From Chloroflexota bacterium (GTDB lineage: Bacteria; Chloroflexota; UBA11872), in the NCBI GenBank assembly GCA_026707585.1, contig JAPOWQ010000063.1:1-41392 (forward strand): DNA of 41,392 nucleotides. The letters run 5' to 3'. Of the stretch, positions 32,597-40,104 are shown piece after piece. The notes beneath the pieces are model-generated. The model made no database searches. It had not been told where the DNA came from and saw nothing but the letters and a program-made list of their open reading frames with translations. Position numbers and translations under genes: made by a program. How positions within the stretch are numbered: position 1 is the first letter of the stretch; each line of letters opens with the position of its first letter.

Positions 32597-33364
32597 CTAC
32601 TCGCGCAAGTGCTTCAACGCCTCGAATTCCGCCATGCCGCCCAATGCGATGTAGCCCTTGTCGCTGCCGGCGCTGATGAAGGTGCAGCCGGCGGCGGCCC
32701 ACTTCTCGACCTGTTCGACGCTGCCGGCGGCGATGCCGGGAGCCTTGCCGTGCTTCTGGCAGGCCTCGATCATCCGCATGACCGCTTCGTCGTGCTCGGC
32801 CGAGTCGCGGGTGAAGCCGATGGAGTTCGCCAGGTCGGCGGGGCCCAGCCAGCAGCCATCGATGCCGTCCACGGCCATGATGTCGTCGGCGTTCTCGATG
32901 GCTTCCTTCGATTCGAGTTGGATTGCCACGAAGGCCTGATCGTTGAAGCTATCGATGTAGTCCGGGCCGTAGACGCTGGCGCCGCCAGCGCCGTTGGAGC
33001 GGCCGCCGGCCGGCGGGAAGCGTGAGGCGAATGCCGCCGCCTCGGCCTGCTCGACCGTGTCGACCATCGGCACGATGATGCCGAGGGCGCCTTCGTCCAG
33101 CAGTCGCCCGATCTCGTCGAACCGGTTGACGAGCGCACGGGCCACAGGGATCGAGCCGCCGGCGCGCACGGCCATGAACGCCAGCATGGACGAGTAGCGG
33201 TCCCAGCTGCCGTGCTGGTTGTCGATCAGCACCCAGTCGAATCCCATGCGCGCCAACATCTCTGCGGGGAATGGAACACCGAGGCCGCAGCCAGCCCCGA
33301 GCGCGACCTTCCCCTGCTCCATCCGCTGCTTTGCCGTGTTCGTAATCACGAAGTTGCCTTCCAT
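32597..33364 (-). CDS. HpcH/HpaI-family aldolase
   Basis: 255 residues of the class II pyruvate-dependent aldolase group. Landmarks are GAGCGLGVPFPAEMLARMG, VLIDNQHGSWD with the catalytic His, IPVARALVNRFDEIGRLLD, GIIVPMVDTVEQAE, the metal-binding Glu in AIQLESKEA, and GPADLANSIG with the metal-binding Asp. Family members cleave 4-hydroxy-2-oxo acids such as 4-hydroxy-2-oxoheptanedioate or 2-keto-3-deoxy sugar acids to pyruvate and an aldehyde. With the enolase-superfamily enzyme and an aldehyde dehydrogenase on the same strand it could complete a sugar-acid or aromatic degradation route. The exact substrate is unknown. Confidence 0.92.
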   Translation of the reverse strand: MEGNFVITNTAKQRMEQGKVALGAGCGLGVPFPAEMLARMGFDWVLIDNQHGSWDRYSSMLAFMAVRAGGSIPVARALVNRFDEIGRLLDEGALGIIVPMVDTVEQAEAAAFASRFPPAGGRSNGAGGASVYGPDYIDSFNDQAFVAIQLESKEAIENADDIMAVDGIDGCWLGPADLANSIGFTRDSAEHDEAVMRMIEACQKHGKAPGIAAGSVEQVEKWAAAGCTFISAGSDKGYIALGGMAEFEALKHLRE

Positions 33365-33476
33365 TCCCGACGAGGCACTGTGCCGGATATGACGCTAGGC
33401 GGCAGCGGCAGCTTCGTCAATCGCCGCGGCCGCTACGGCATTGGACGATGATCGCGGCCAAGGCGCCGGAGGCTGC

Positions 33477-34142
33477 TCAGCCCCGCTTGACCCCGATACC
33501 GACGCCGTCGCCGATTTGCACGATGGTCGAGTCCAGCTGCGGGTGGTCCAGGAACGATCGGTTGAACGATCGGATGATCGGCGTCCACTGCCGCGGTCGG
33601 TTCGGGTCGTCGGTTTCCATGGCGGCCTGGCCGCCCCAGAGCAAATTGTCGACGCAGACAACGCCGCCCGGACGCAGCCGATCCACGACCGCCTCCAGGT
33701 AGGCGGGGTAGTCGTCCTTGTTCGCGTCGATGTAGGCAAAGTCGAACGGTCCGGGAAGGTCGGCCAGCAAGTCCAGCGCCGCGCCGCAGCGCAGCTCAAC
33801 GCGATCGGCCACCCGCTCGTGTGTGAGGTGTTCGCGGGCGCGCTCGAGGATCTCGCCATCGATGTCAAGGCAGATCAAGCGGCCGTCGCGCGGCAGCGCG
33901 CCAGCAATCCAGGTTGCCGAATAGCCGAGGTTGGTGCCGATCTCCAGGGCCGTTCGTGCGCCGCAGGCGCGGACAATCGTTGCCAGCAAGCGGGCCGACT
34001 CGCGTTCCGTAATTGGCTCGCGATCCCGTTCGGCCTCTCGCTCGATTCGAGCCTGGGCCCCGCTGATCGCGGGATGAACGTCGTGGAGGTAGGCCCAGTC
34101 GCGCGCTGGGCGGTCGGGATCCGGTCGTCGGCGGGCAGACAT
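33477..34142 (-). CDS. Class I SAM-dependent O-methyltransferase (caffeoyl-CoA type)
   Basis: 221 residues. ALEIGTNLGYSATWIAGALP is the SAM-binding motif I, ICLDIDGEILERAREHL the acidic end of strand 2, and FDFAYIDANKDDYPAYLEAV the metal-binding Asp region of the cation-dependent O-methyltransferase family. VVCVDNLLWGG supplies the next metal ligands (Asp-Asn). These enzymes methylate catechol-type hydroxyls; in bacteria the natural substrates are often unknown. The ATG lies 7 bases after the aldehyde dehydrogenase stop, so the two are cotranscribed. Confidence 0.9.
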   Translation of the reverse strand: MSARRRPDPDRPARDWAYLHDVHPAISGAQARIEREAERDREPITERESARLLATIVRACGARTALEIGTNLGYSATWIAGALPRDGRLICLDIDGEILERAREHLTHERVADRVELRCGAALDLLADLPGPFDFAYIDANKDDYPAYLEAVVDRLRPGGVVCVDNLLWGGQAAMETDDPNRPRQWTPIIRSFNRSFLDHPQLDSTIVQIGDGVGIGVKRG

Positions 34143-34149
34143 CAGGGGC

Positions 34150-35640
34150 TCAGTCCCAGGGGTCGCGGCCGTCGGATGACTTCGGCCAGCGAGAGACGAC
34201 GACTTTCGGATCGGTGAAGAACCGCACGGCGTCTCCGGCCTGCCCGTGGAGGTCGCCGAAGAACGACGCCTTGCGTCCGGCGAACGGAAAGAACGCCATC
34301 GGCGCGGCGACGCCGACGTTCACGCCCACGTTCCCAATGTTGACGCCTGAAACGAACTCGCGAGCGGCGGGCCCGCTGCTGGTGTAGATGGAGGCCGCAT
34401 TGCCAAAGGGGCTGGCGTCAATCATGTCCATCGCCTCCCGCAGAGTTCCCACCCGCTGCAGGCTGACCACCGGACCAAAGACCTCTTCCTGCGAGATTCG
34501 CATGTCCGGGGTGACCTCATCGACGACCGTCGGACCAACCCAGTAACCGTTGGGCAGCCCTTCGGCGGTCATGCCGCGCCCGTCAGCCACCAGCCGCGCG
34601 CCCGCGGAGGCCGCGTCGTCAATCGTGGCCAGGATGCGCTCGCGCGAGTCCTGCGAAATAACCGGTCCCATCCCGACGTCCGGATCGAGCCCATCGCCGA
34701 GGTGCAATGCCTGCGCCGCGCCCTTCAGGCGGTCGCTGAATTCCGAGTAGACGTCGTTCGCCGCCACCACCACCGACCCCGCCAGGCAGCGCTGGCCGGC
34801 GCAGCCGAAGGTGGATCCCATCAGGTTGGGAATGGCCGCGTCCAGGTTGGCGTCCGGAAGAATGACCAGGTGGTTCTTGGCCCCGCCCTGCGCCTGCACC
34901 CGCTTGCCATGCTGGGCGGCCAACTCGTAGATGCGCCGCGCCACCGGCGTCGTTCCAACGAACGAAACGCCCTGCACTCGCGGGTCCGCAATCAAGGCTT
35001 CGGCCGTCTCTGCGCCGCCGTGCACCAGGTTGATGACGCCAGCCGGAAATCCGGCCTGCGCGATCAGGTCCATCATTCGCGCCTGGCTGATTGGAGTCTG
35101 CGGCGACGGCTTGATGACGTAGGTGTTGCCCGTAGCCAGCGCGTAGGGCGCGAACCAGAAGGGAACCATGGACGGAAAGTTGAAGGGACCGATCTGGACA
35201 AACACGCCCATCGGCTCGCGGATCGACGTTTCGTCAATACCTGCGGCGATGTCGGCCGAGAAGTCGCCCATCTGAAGCGTCGGAATGCCGGCTGCGACCT
35301 CGATGTTCTCGAGGGTTCGGATCAGTTCGCCGCGGGCTTCTTCAAGCGTCTTGCCGTTCTCGATGGTGATGGTTCGCGACAGATCCTCGAACTGCTCCTC
35401 GACGAGGTGATGCAGGCGGAACAGCAGGCGTCCGCGCTCCACGGCCGGCGTAGCCCGCCATCTGGCGAATGCATCGTGAGCGGCGCCCACGGCATCCGCC
35501 ACATCCGCGTTTGACGACGTTGACGCCTCGGCCACCACCCCGCCCGAGGCGGGATTGGTCACCTCCGCGGCATCCGTGCCGCGCGGCGCCGTCCATTCCC
35601 CCGCGATCCAGTTTTGGAGCGTCTCTACCTCCGCAGCCAT
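34150..35640 (-). CDS. Methylmalonate-semialdehyde dehydrogenase-type ALDH
   Basis: 496 residues from the ATG at 35640, which has AAGGAGGT 7 bases upstream, the best ribosome-binding site in the window and the reason for rejecting the longer frame. FNFPSMVPFWFAPYALATGN, then VQAQGGAKNHLVILPDANLD, STFGCAGQRCLAGS with the catalytic Cys, EEVFGPVVSLQRVG and FPFAGRKASFFGDLHGQ are typical of the CoA-acylating methylmalonate/malonate-semialdehyde branch (MmsA, IolA). It oxidises a semialdehyde to acyl-CoA with NAD. First gene of the minus-strand unit with the methyltransferase and, 112 bases on, the aldolase. It may serve valine, inositol or another semialdehyde route. Confidence 0.92.
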   Translation of the reverse strand: MAAEVETLQNWIAGEWTAPRGTDAAEVTNPASGGVVAEASTSSNADVADAVGAAHDAFARWRATPAVERGRLLFRLHHLVEEQFEDLSRTITIENGKTLEEARGELIRTLENIEVAAGIPTLQMGDFSADIAAGIDETSIREPMGVFVQIGPFNFPSMVPFWFAPYALATGNTYVIKPSPQTPISQARMMDLIAQAGFPAGVINLVHGGAETAEALIADPRVQGVSFVGTTPVARRIYELAAQHGKRVQAQGGAKNHLVILPDANLDAAIPNLMGSTFGCAGQRCLAGSVVVAANDVYSEFSDRLKGAAQALHLGDGLDPDVGMGPVISQDSRERILATIDDAASAGARLVADGRGMTAEGLPNGYWVGPTVVDEVTPDMRISQEEVFGPVVSLQRVGTLREAMDMIDASPFGNAASIYTSSGPAAREFVSGVNIGNVGVNVGVAAPMAFFPFAGRKASFFGDLHGQAGDAVRFFTDPKVVVSRWPKSSDGRDPWD

Positions 35641-35732
35641 GTCGCGGACCTCCTTGCCTCTTGCCTCGCGCGACGATACGACACAAGCCCTACCGCGCGT
35701 AGACTGTCGCGCTCTCCCGATGGTGGAACCCC

Positions 35733-36878
35733 ATGGTCGCACTCGCGCTCTCGACTCGCGATCCAGCTATGGCCATTGGCCAGCCGATCGACGCCCTGGA
35801 CACGCCGGCCCTGGTCCTGGACCTGGACGTGGTGGACGCCAACATCGCCCGCACGGTCGAGATCGCCCAGGCCGCCGGCGCCCGGCTGCGACCGCACATC
35901 AAGACTCATCGCATGCTGGCGGTGGCGCGGCTCCAGATCGAGGCGGGGGCCGAGGGCATTTGCTGCGCGAAGACCGGTGAGGCCGAGGTGTTCGCGGACG
36001 GCGGGATCGAGGATATTTTCATCGCCAACCAGGTCGTGGGAACAGCCAAGATGCGCCGGCTGCGGGCGCTGGCCGAGCGCGTCTGGCTCGCGGTTGGCGT
36101 CGATCACCCCGAGCAGATCGAATTGCTCAGCCAGGCCTTCGGCGGCGCCGATCCCCTGGACATCAGCATCGAGATTGACGTGGGTCAGCGTCGAACCGGC
36201 GTCGTCGAGCCGGACGAAGCCGTTGACCTGGCCCAACGAGCGCTGGACGCTCCCGGCCTGGCCTTGCGCGGCGTCTACACCCACGAAGGGCACGACTATG
36301 CCGCGCGGGACGACGCGGACCTGGCCGTGATTGCCGACCAGGCTCAGCGCCAAATGCTCGAGGCCGCGCAGGCCATCCGGGACGCCACCGGCGCGCCCTG
36401 CGAGGTCAGCATGGGTTCGACGCCGTCGCTCTTCGCTCGCAAGTTTCACCCGGGGATTGATGAGTTGCGGCCGGGAACCGCGGTGTTCAACGACGGCTCC
36501 CACGCCAACTTCCTGGGTCACACCGACTGGTGCGCGGCCACCGTGCTGGCCACCGCGGTCAACCTCCCGGCGCCCGACCGCGTGGTGGTTGACGCAGGCG
36601 CGAAGGCCCTCACGTCCGACCGGCGAGGACCGAGCATCCTGGAGAACAGCGGATTCGGCATCGTCATCGGCCGACCGGACGCCACGATCGTGAGCCTGTC
36701 CGATGAGCACGGCGTGCTCTCGGTTCCTGACGCCGGCGCCTACGCGATCGGCGAAGTAATCCAGATCATTCCCAACCACATCTGCCCCTGCGTGAATCTC
36801 TACGACCATGCCTTCGTCGCCCGCGAAGGCATCGTTGAGGACGTCTGGGACGTCTCGGCGCGCGGGCAGAGCCAGTAA
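35733..36878 (+). CDS. D-threonine aldolase / D-serine dehydratase-like PLP enzyme
   Basis: 381 residues. IDALDTPALVLDLDVVDANI starts an alanine-racemase-like barrel, RPHIKTHR holds the PLP lysine, and CAKTGEAEVFADGGI and FIANQVVG are further barrel strands. The C-terminal metal site PNHICPCVNLYD carries the His and Cys that bind zinc or manganese in the DSD1/D-threonine aldolase family. These enzymes split D-3-hydroxy amino acids to glycine plus aldehyde, or dehydrate D-serine. ATG 35733 has GGTGGA 5 bases upstream; an in-frame ATG at 35769 lacks one. It diverges from the dehydrogenase gene and is followed after 36 bases by the SDR. Confidence 0.9.
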   Translation: MVALALSTRDPAMAIGQPIDALDTPALVLDLDVVDANIARTVEIAQAAGARLRPHIKTHRMLAVARLQIEAGAEGICCAKTGEAEVFADGGIEDIFIANQVVGTAKMRRLRALAERVWLAVGVDHPEQIELLSQAFGGADPLDISIEIDVGQRRTGVVEPDEAVDLAQRALDAPGLALRGVYTHEGHDYAARDDADLAVIADQAQRQMLEAAQAIRDATGAPCEVSMGSTPSLFARKFHPGIDELRPGTAVFNDGSHANFLGHTDWCAATVLATAVNLPAPDRVVVDAGAKALTSDRRGPSILENSGFGIVIGRPDATIVSLSDEHGVLSVPDAGAYAIGEVIQIIPNHICPCVNLYDHAFVAREGIVEDVWDVSARGQSQ

Positions 36879-36914
36879 GCCGGACGAATCGACCCAAAGG
36901 GAAGCTGGAAAGCC

Positions 36915-37685
36915 ATGGGAGCCCTTGACGGTCAGGCCGCACTTGTCACCGGCGGCGGCAGCGGCATCGGCCGTGCGGCCGCGCTGGCGCTGGCGGGCGA
37001 TGGCGCCTCGGTGGCGCTGGTGGGTCGCCGCTCCCAGTTGCTCGAGGAAACCGCTCAACTGATCGAAGCCTCGGTCGACGCCAGCGCATTGGTCCTGCCC
37101 GCCGACCTCGGCGATGCCGAGGCCGCCCGAGAGGCTGTCGCCGAAACCGAGGCCGCCTTTGGCCGCCTGGACATCCTTGTCAACAACGCGGGCGCCAACA
37201 CGGCTGCGCGCAGCGTGGGCACGACCAGCGCGGACGATATCGACACGCTGACCCGCATCAATGTGACCGGACCCCTCACCCTGACCCAGGCGGCGCTGCC
37301 GGGGATGCTGGAACGCGGCGGCGGGGTGATCGTCACGGTGGCGTCGTACTCGGTCCTGAGTCCCGGGCCACCCGGCGGGACGGCCTACAGCGTTTCCAAA
37401 GCGGCGGTCGTGGCCTTGATGAAGGCGATTAACGTCGAGTACCGCAACCGCGGCATCCGGGCCTGCACCATCTATCCCGGTGAAGTGGACACCAAGATGC
37501 TGGACGCCCGCCCGCTCGTACCCGGCGCCGAGGCCCGGGCGACCATGATGCACTCCGACGACATGGCTCAGATCATCCTGCTCTGCGCCCGCATGCCGGC
37601 CCGAACGCTGGTTGAAGACATCTACGTCCGCCCCACCCAGCTGCGCAACATGCAGGCCGACATCGCCGCCGCGATGGAGTTTTAG
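36915..37685 (+). CDS. Short-chain dehydrogenase/reductase
   Basis: 256 residues of the classical SDR family: cofactor loop VTGGGSGIGRAAALALAGDG (about 13-32), NNAGANTAA, an active-site Ser in VTVASYSVLSPG, and the catalytic YSVSKAAV. The charge after strand 2 is Arg (LVGRRSQ), which favours NADP. The C-terminal part (CTIYPGEVDTKM) is regular. It lies on the same strand as the D-threonine-aldolase-like gene, so a shared role on hydroxy amino or sugar acids is possible but unproven. GGAAAG lies just before the ATG. Last coding gene before the G-rich repeat field. Confidence 0.93.
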   Translation: MGALDGQAALVTGGGSGIGRAAALALAGDGASVALVGRRSQLLEETAQLIEASVDASALVLPADLGDAEAAREAVAETEAAFGRLDILVNNAGANTAARSVGTTSADDIDTLTRINVTGPLTLTQAALPGMLERGGGVIVTVASYSVLSPGPPGGTAYSVSKAAVVALMKAINVEYRNRGIRACTIYPGEVDTKMLDARPLVPGAEARATMMHSDDMAQIILLCARMPARTLVEDIYVRPTQLRNMQADIAAAMEF

Positions 37686-37808
37686 CCGAGGTCCGAACTT
37701 TGCAGCCGCAGCCGGCGCGAATTGCCGGTCGTGGGTGACCTTGCGTCGCGGGAGGGCACCTGGCGGCGGGAATCGGTGGGGGTCGAAACGGGGCCTCGCG
37801 TGCGCAGT

Positions 37809-37832
37809 AAGAGTTTTTTCCAAAAAACTCTT
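37809..37832. repeat. Palindrome 1 of a covarying pair
   Basis: AAGAGTTTTTT and AAAAAACTCTT are perfect inverted arms of 11 bases around CC. Flanked by TA on the left and GAGGCGCGGCGGGG on the right, matching the second copy. Confidence 0.7.
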
Positions 37833-38114
37833 GAGGCGCGGCGGGGCGTTTTCTGGCTGAATCCGGGAGGCGGCAGACCAAAGCCGGCGACGGCCGGATC
37901 GGCGTGTGGCGCGGGAGGGCCGCGGGGTGTCGTTCGGCGGAAATCGGTGGGGGGTGAAGCGGGGAGCGGAGAGGCTGCCAGCGGTGGGAGTGGGTCGGGG
38001 CGCAGGGCGCTGGGAGGAGTCAGCCACGATCCGGGTCTGGGGCGGGGATAGGACCGGGTGCGGCTCAGCGACCGCGGCGGGTGGCGGGGAAGGTTTGGGA
38101 ACTGTCGCGCGATA

Positions 38115-38138
38115 AGGAGTTTCTTCTAAGAAACTCCT
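38115..38138. repeat. Palindrome 2 of a covarying pair
   Basis: AGGAGTTTCTT and AAGAAACTCCT are perfect arms of 11 bases around CT. Compared with palindrome 1, each arm differs at two positions and the opposite arm carries the matching change, so pairing is kept. Confidence 0.7.
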
Positions 38139-38456
38139 GAGCCGGGCGGGGGTGCATTTGGGCCGGGGCCGGAGGGCGGCGGGGGGTGAAGTCCGGATGC
38201 CGGCGGGGAATGGCCGGGAGGGGAGCAGGAGCCGCAGGAGGTGCGACAAAAGTGCGGGGAGGTGCAGGGCGCACCAGGCGAGGGGCATTGGGAGCGGGGT
38301 CCAAGTTGTGAGACTTACTCAGTTAGTGTACATTAGCTGGGGACAGATGGCAAGTTGATGTTGGCTGGGGAATCGGAGGGATGGCGGGCTCGGGATGGTG
38401 GGAAGGTTGGGATGGCACTGGTGCGCTCGGATCAGCGGTTGCCGCTGGGTCCGCTC

Positions 38457-38498
38457 CTTCGACAAGCTCGGGACGGGCTTCGACAGGATCAGGGCAGG
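38457..38498 (+). repeat. Tandem 21-base repeat, two copies
   Basis: CTTCGACAAGCTCGGGACGGG (38457-38477) is followed directly by a second copy reading CTTCGACAGGATCAGGGCAGG (38478-38498), which differs at 5 of 21 positions. Function unknown. Confidence 0.6.
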
Positions 38499-38690
38499 CT
38501 CCCTGAAGACGACTGGATAGCAGGGGAAGGTACTGGGGGGCGACTGTGGGCCGGGGATGGGCGGTGCTGGCAAGGATGGTAGGGATGTCGGCGTCAGCGG
38601 CCTACGGGTGGGCAGGAACAGGTCTTGGGCGATCACCCGAAGGCAGAGGTAGCTCGACGGCTCGGGCCGATTACTGTCACTTCAAGGTCT

Positions 38691-38708
38691 CAGGCTGCGC
38701 GCAGCCTG
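38691..38708. promoter_or_regulatory. Perfect 18-base palindrome upstream of hicB, possible operator
   Basis: CAGGCTGCGCGCAGCCTG is perfectly self-complementary and ends 55 bases before the hicB ATG. HicB proteins commonly repress their own promoter through palindromic operators; this use is inferred. Confidence 0.35.
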
Positions 38709-38763
38709 GGCCACCGGGCTGGAACAGTATCCTGAGGCAGGCTGGCCTGAATTCAGTGGGGCG

Positions 38764-38967
38764 ATGAAATACGCCGTCGTCATTGAGCGGGGCCCGACAA
38801 GCTTTGGGGCGCACGTGCCCGACTTGCCGGGCTGCGTGGCCGTTGCGGAGACGAAGGCGGAAGTTCTGGTGCTGATCCGGGAGACCATTGAGCTTTACCT
38901 GCAAGCGCTGGAAGAGGACGGGGAGACGATTCCGACTTCACAGGCGTACGAACTGACCGAGGTCTAG
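38764..38967 (+). CDS. hicB: HicB-family antitoxin-like protein (orphan)
   Basis: 67 residues: MKYAVVIERGPTSFGAHVPD, then LPGCVAVAETKAEVLVLIRE, then an acidic tail ending IPTSQAYELTEV. The strand-strand-helix order with the PDLPGCVA motif is the HicB partial RNase-H fold. HicB neutralises the HicA mRNA interferase. No HicA frame (short, with a G-S-H-x-x-y motif and lysine-rich end) is found on either side, so it is either solitary or the remnant of a pair. No DNA-binding helix-turn-helix is attached. A tRNA-like remnant begins about 76 bases downstream. Confidence 0.8.
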   Translation: MKYAVVIERGPTSFGAHVPDLPGCVAVAETKAEVLVLIRETIELYLQALEEDGETIPTSQAYELTEV

Positions 38968-39043
38968 CCGCCTGCATCGCAAGGCCGTGACTTCTGGGGA
39001 CTCCAAATTGGACGGTCGCGGGGCCGATCGAGCAGTCGGAAGA

Positions 39044-39096
39044 GCGTCGCACTCGCATTGCGGAGGTCGTAGGTTCGAATCCCCTTCGGTCAACCA
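39044..39096 (+). pseudogene. tRNA-like remnant, copy 1
   Basis: A degraded tRNA 3' half: anticodon arm CGCA-CTCGCAT-TGCG (anticodon CGC), variable GGAGGTCG, T-loop GGTTCGAATCC and an ending ACCA. The T-stem has two mismatches, and the acceptor and D stems do not pair. It matches a second copy at 40981 in 39 of 53 positions. Confidence 0.5.
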
Positions 39097-39272
39097 GGCT
39101 TGATAAGACCAAGCACCTTCGCGTTGCGATTCAGGCTAGCCCCGGAAGCTCTAGCGTTGGCAAGACTTGGCTCTGGTATGCGTGTTAGCTCGGAGTGAAC
39201 TTCGATGTACAGAATAATAGATGCTAGGTTAGTATCCATTGACCGACAAGCCGCGGGGCTTACACCAGTCCC

Positions 39273-39392
39273 ATGCCTGGCGTCGGTACGAGCACCTTCA
39301 TGTACGCGGTAACGCACCTCGACGACGAGAATGCCTCGCGCCTGGGATTCGAGGAGGTTGAAGCCAGCTTAGGGGCGTGGGGATTCTCATGA
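39273..39392 (+). CDS. Small ORF overlapping the DUF1697 gene
   Basis: 39 residues: MPGVGTSTFMYAVTHLDDEN followed by ASRLGFEEVEASLGAWGFS. The TGA overlaps the next ATG (ATGA), the layout of coupled genes. The sequence looks like the end of a larger protein rather than a complete one, so it may be a remnant. No family recognised. Confidence 0.3.
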   Translation: MPGVGTSTFMYAVTHLDDENASRLGFEEVEASLGAWGFS

Positions 39393-39919
39393 GCACTTAT
39401 GTTGTTCTGCTACGCGGTGTCATGCCTTATGGTAGAAACAGAGTCCCCATGGCAACCCTTCGCACAATTCTAGCTGAGGCTGGGTTGAGAGATGTACAAA
39501 CTTATATTCAAAGTGGAAATGTCATTGCCAAGTCAGAACTGAAACGCGCAGAAGTCGAGACGCTTGTGCACGATGCCATAAGAGTGAGAATAGGCGCTCA
39601 TATTTATGCCGTAGCCAGGACTGCCGAGCAATTCAGAGAGATTTTTGAGCAAAACCCATTTGCCGATATCGACACCACAAGGGTTTATTTCTCACTTTTT
39701 CACAAGAAGCCAAGCAGAGAGCACAGAGAAAAGTTCCTGCTCACTGACTTTTCACCTGATACGGTGCGTCTTATTAATGATTGCCTGTACACTCTTTACA
39801 AGACAAAGCACAGTGATTCCAAATTCACCAACAACTTCTTTGAAAAGCAACTGAAAGTAATCTCTACTTCAAGGAATTTCAACACTATGAGCAAATTGGT
39901 CGAATTGAGTTCAGTTTGA
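39389..39919 (+). CDS. DUF1697 family protein
   Basis: 176 residues from the ATG at 39389. The N-terminus STYVVLLRGVMPYGRNRVPM followed by LRTILAEAGLRDVQTYIQSGNV is the hallmark of DUF1697, a widely distributed family without a known biochemical role. The middle part (PFADIDTTRVYFSLFHKKPS) follows the family pattern. Codon use and base composition are clearly AT-richer than anywhere else in the window (many AAA, ATT and TTT codons), which points to recent transfer. The gene lies between two tRNA-like remnants. Confidence 0.85.
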   Translation: MSTYVVLLRGVMPYGRNRVPMATLRTILAEAGLRDVQTYIQSGNVIAKSELKRAEVETLVHDAIRVRIGAHIYAVARTAEQFREIFEQNPFADIDTTRVYFSLFHKKPSREHREKFLLTDFSPDTVRLINDCLYTLYKTKHSDSKFTNNFFEKQLKVISTSRNFNTMSKLVELSSV

Positions 39920-40088
39920 GAAATGTAATTGACAGGTCTCCGGAGGCTTCCGACCATACCTCTGATCCACCAGAATTGATAAAATCAAGACCCTTCGAAC
40001 CAAGATTTTCCCTGGCATCGTAGATACCAATTGCATCCAGCAATCGCAGGCGGTGCGTCCAATCCTCAGACCGATGACCGTCTCCATT
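39885..40088 (-). pseudogene. Unrecognised coding-like fragment, antisense to island genes
   Basis: The minus strand holds 67 codons without a proper start: NGDGHRSEDWTHRLRLLDAI, then GIYDARENLGSKGLDFINSG, then SEVWSEASGDLSITFLKLNS. The residue mix looks like a real protein interior, whereas the longer overlapping minus frame does not. It begins right after a TAA and overlaps the last 35 bases of the DUF1697 gene. Probably a leftover of a gene replaced by the island; the family is unknown. Confidence 0.3.
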
Positions 40089-40104
40089 TTAAAGTAAGCC
40101 AACG

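Larger units (their letters stand above)
37765..38193 (+). repeat. Three imperfect copies of a G-rich module
   Basis: CGGCGGGAATCGGTGGGGG at 37765, CGGCGGAAATCGGTGGGGG at 37935, and a shorter GGCGGCGGGGGGTGAAG at 38174 share the same order of G runs and continue with GTCGAAACGGGG or GTGAAGCGGGG. The first copy is followed and the last preceded by a covarying palindrome. Confidence 0.5.
37686..38763 (+). other. G-rich non-coding repeat field
   Basis: Over 1 kb without a credible gene. The plus strand is strongly enriched in G runs, especially 37740-38320 and 38340-38600. It holds two 24-base palindromes, three imperfect copies of a G-rich segment (near 37765, 37935 and 38174), a tandem 21-base repeat at 38457-38498, and a perfect 18-base palindrome at 38691-38708. 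Long frames on the minus strand here are proline/arginine-rich and come from the composition bias. Confidence 0.7.

Noticed and set aside
32340-32654. 104-codon plus-strand frame
   Set aside because: It runs into the antisense of the aldolase; the minus strand holds a clearer membrane helix and fits the operon direction.
37809-38138. The palindromes as a two-repeat CRISPR-like array or intrinsic terminators
   Set aside because: Only two copies 306 bases apart, no spacer regularity, no cas genes, and no U-run after the arms.
35625-38288. 887-codon minus-strand open frame
   Set aside because: Proline/arginine-rich composition, antisense to two clear enzyme genes and running through the G-rich repeat field; it results from GC bias.
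39090-39317. 75-codon minus-strand frame next to tRNA-like copy 1
   Set aside because: Part looks protein-like but there is no motif, no ribosome-binding site and it overlaps the tRNA remnant; support is too weak.
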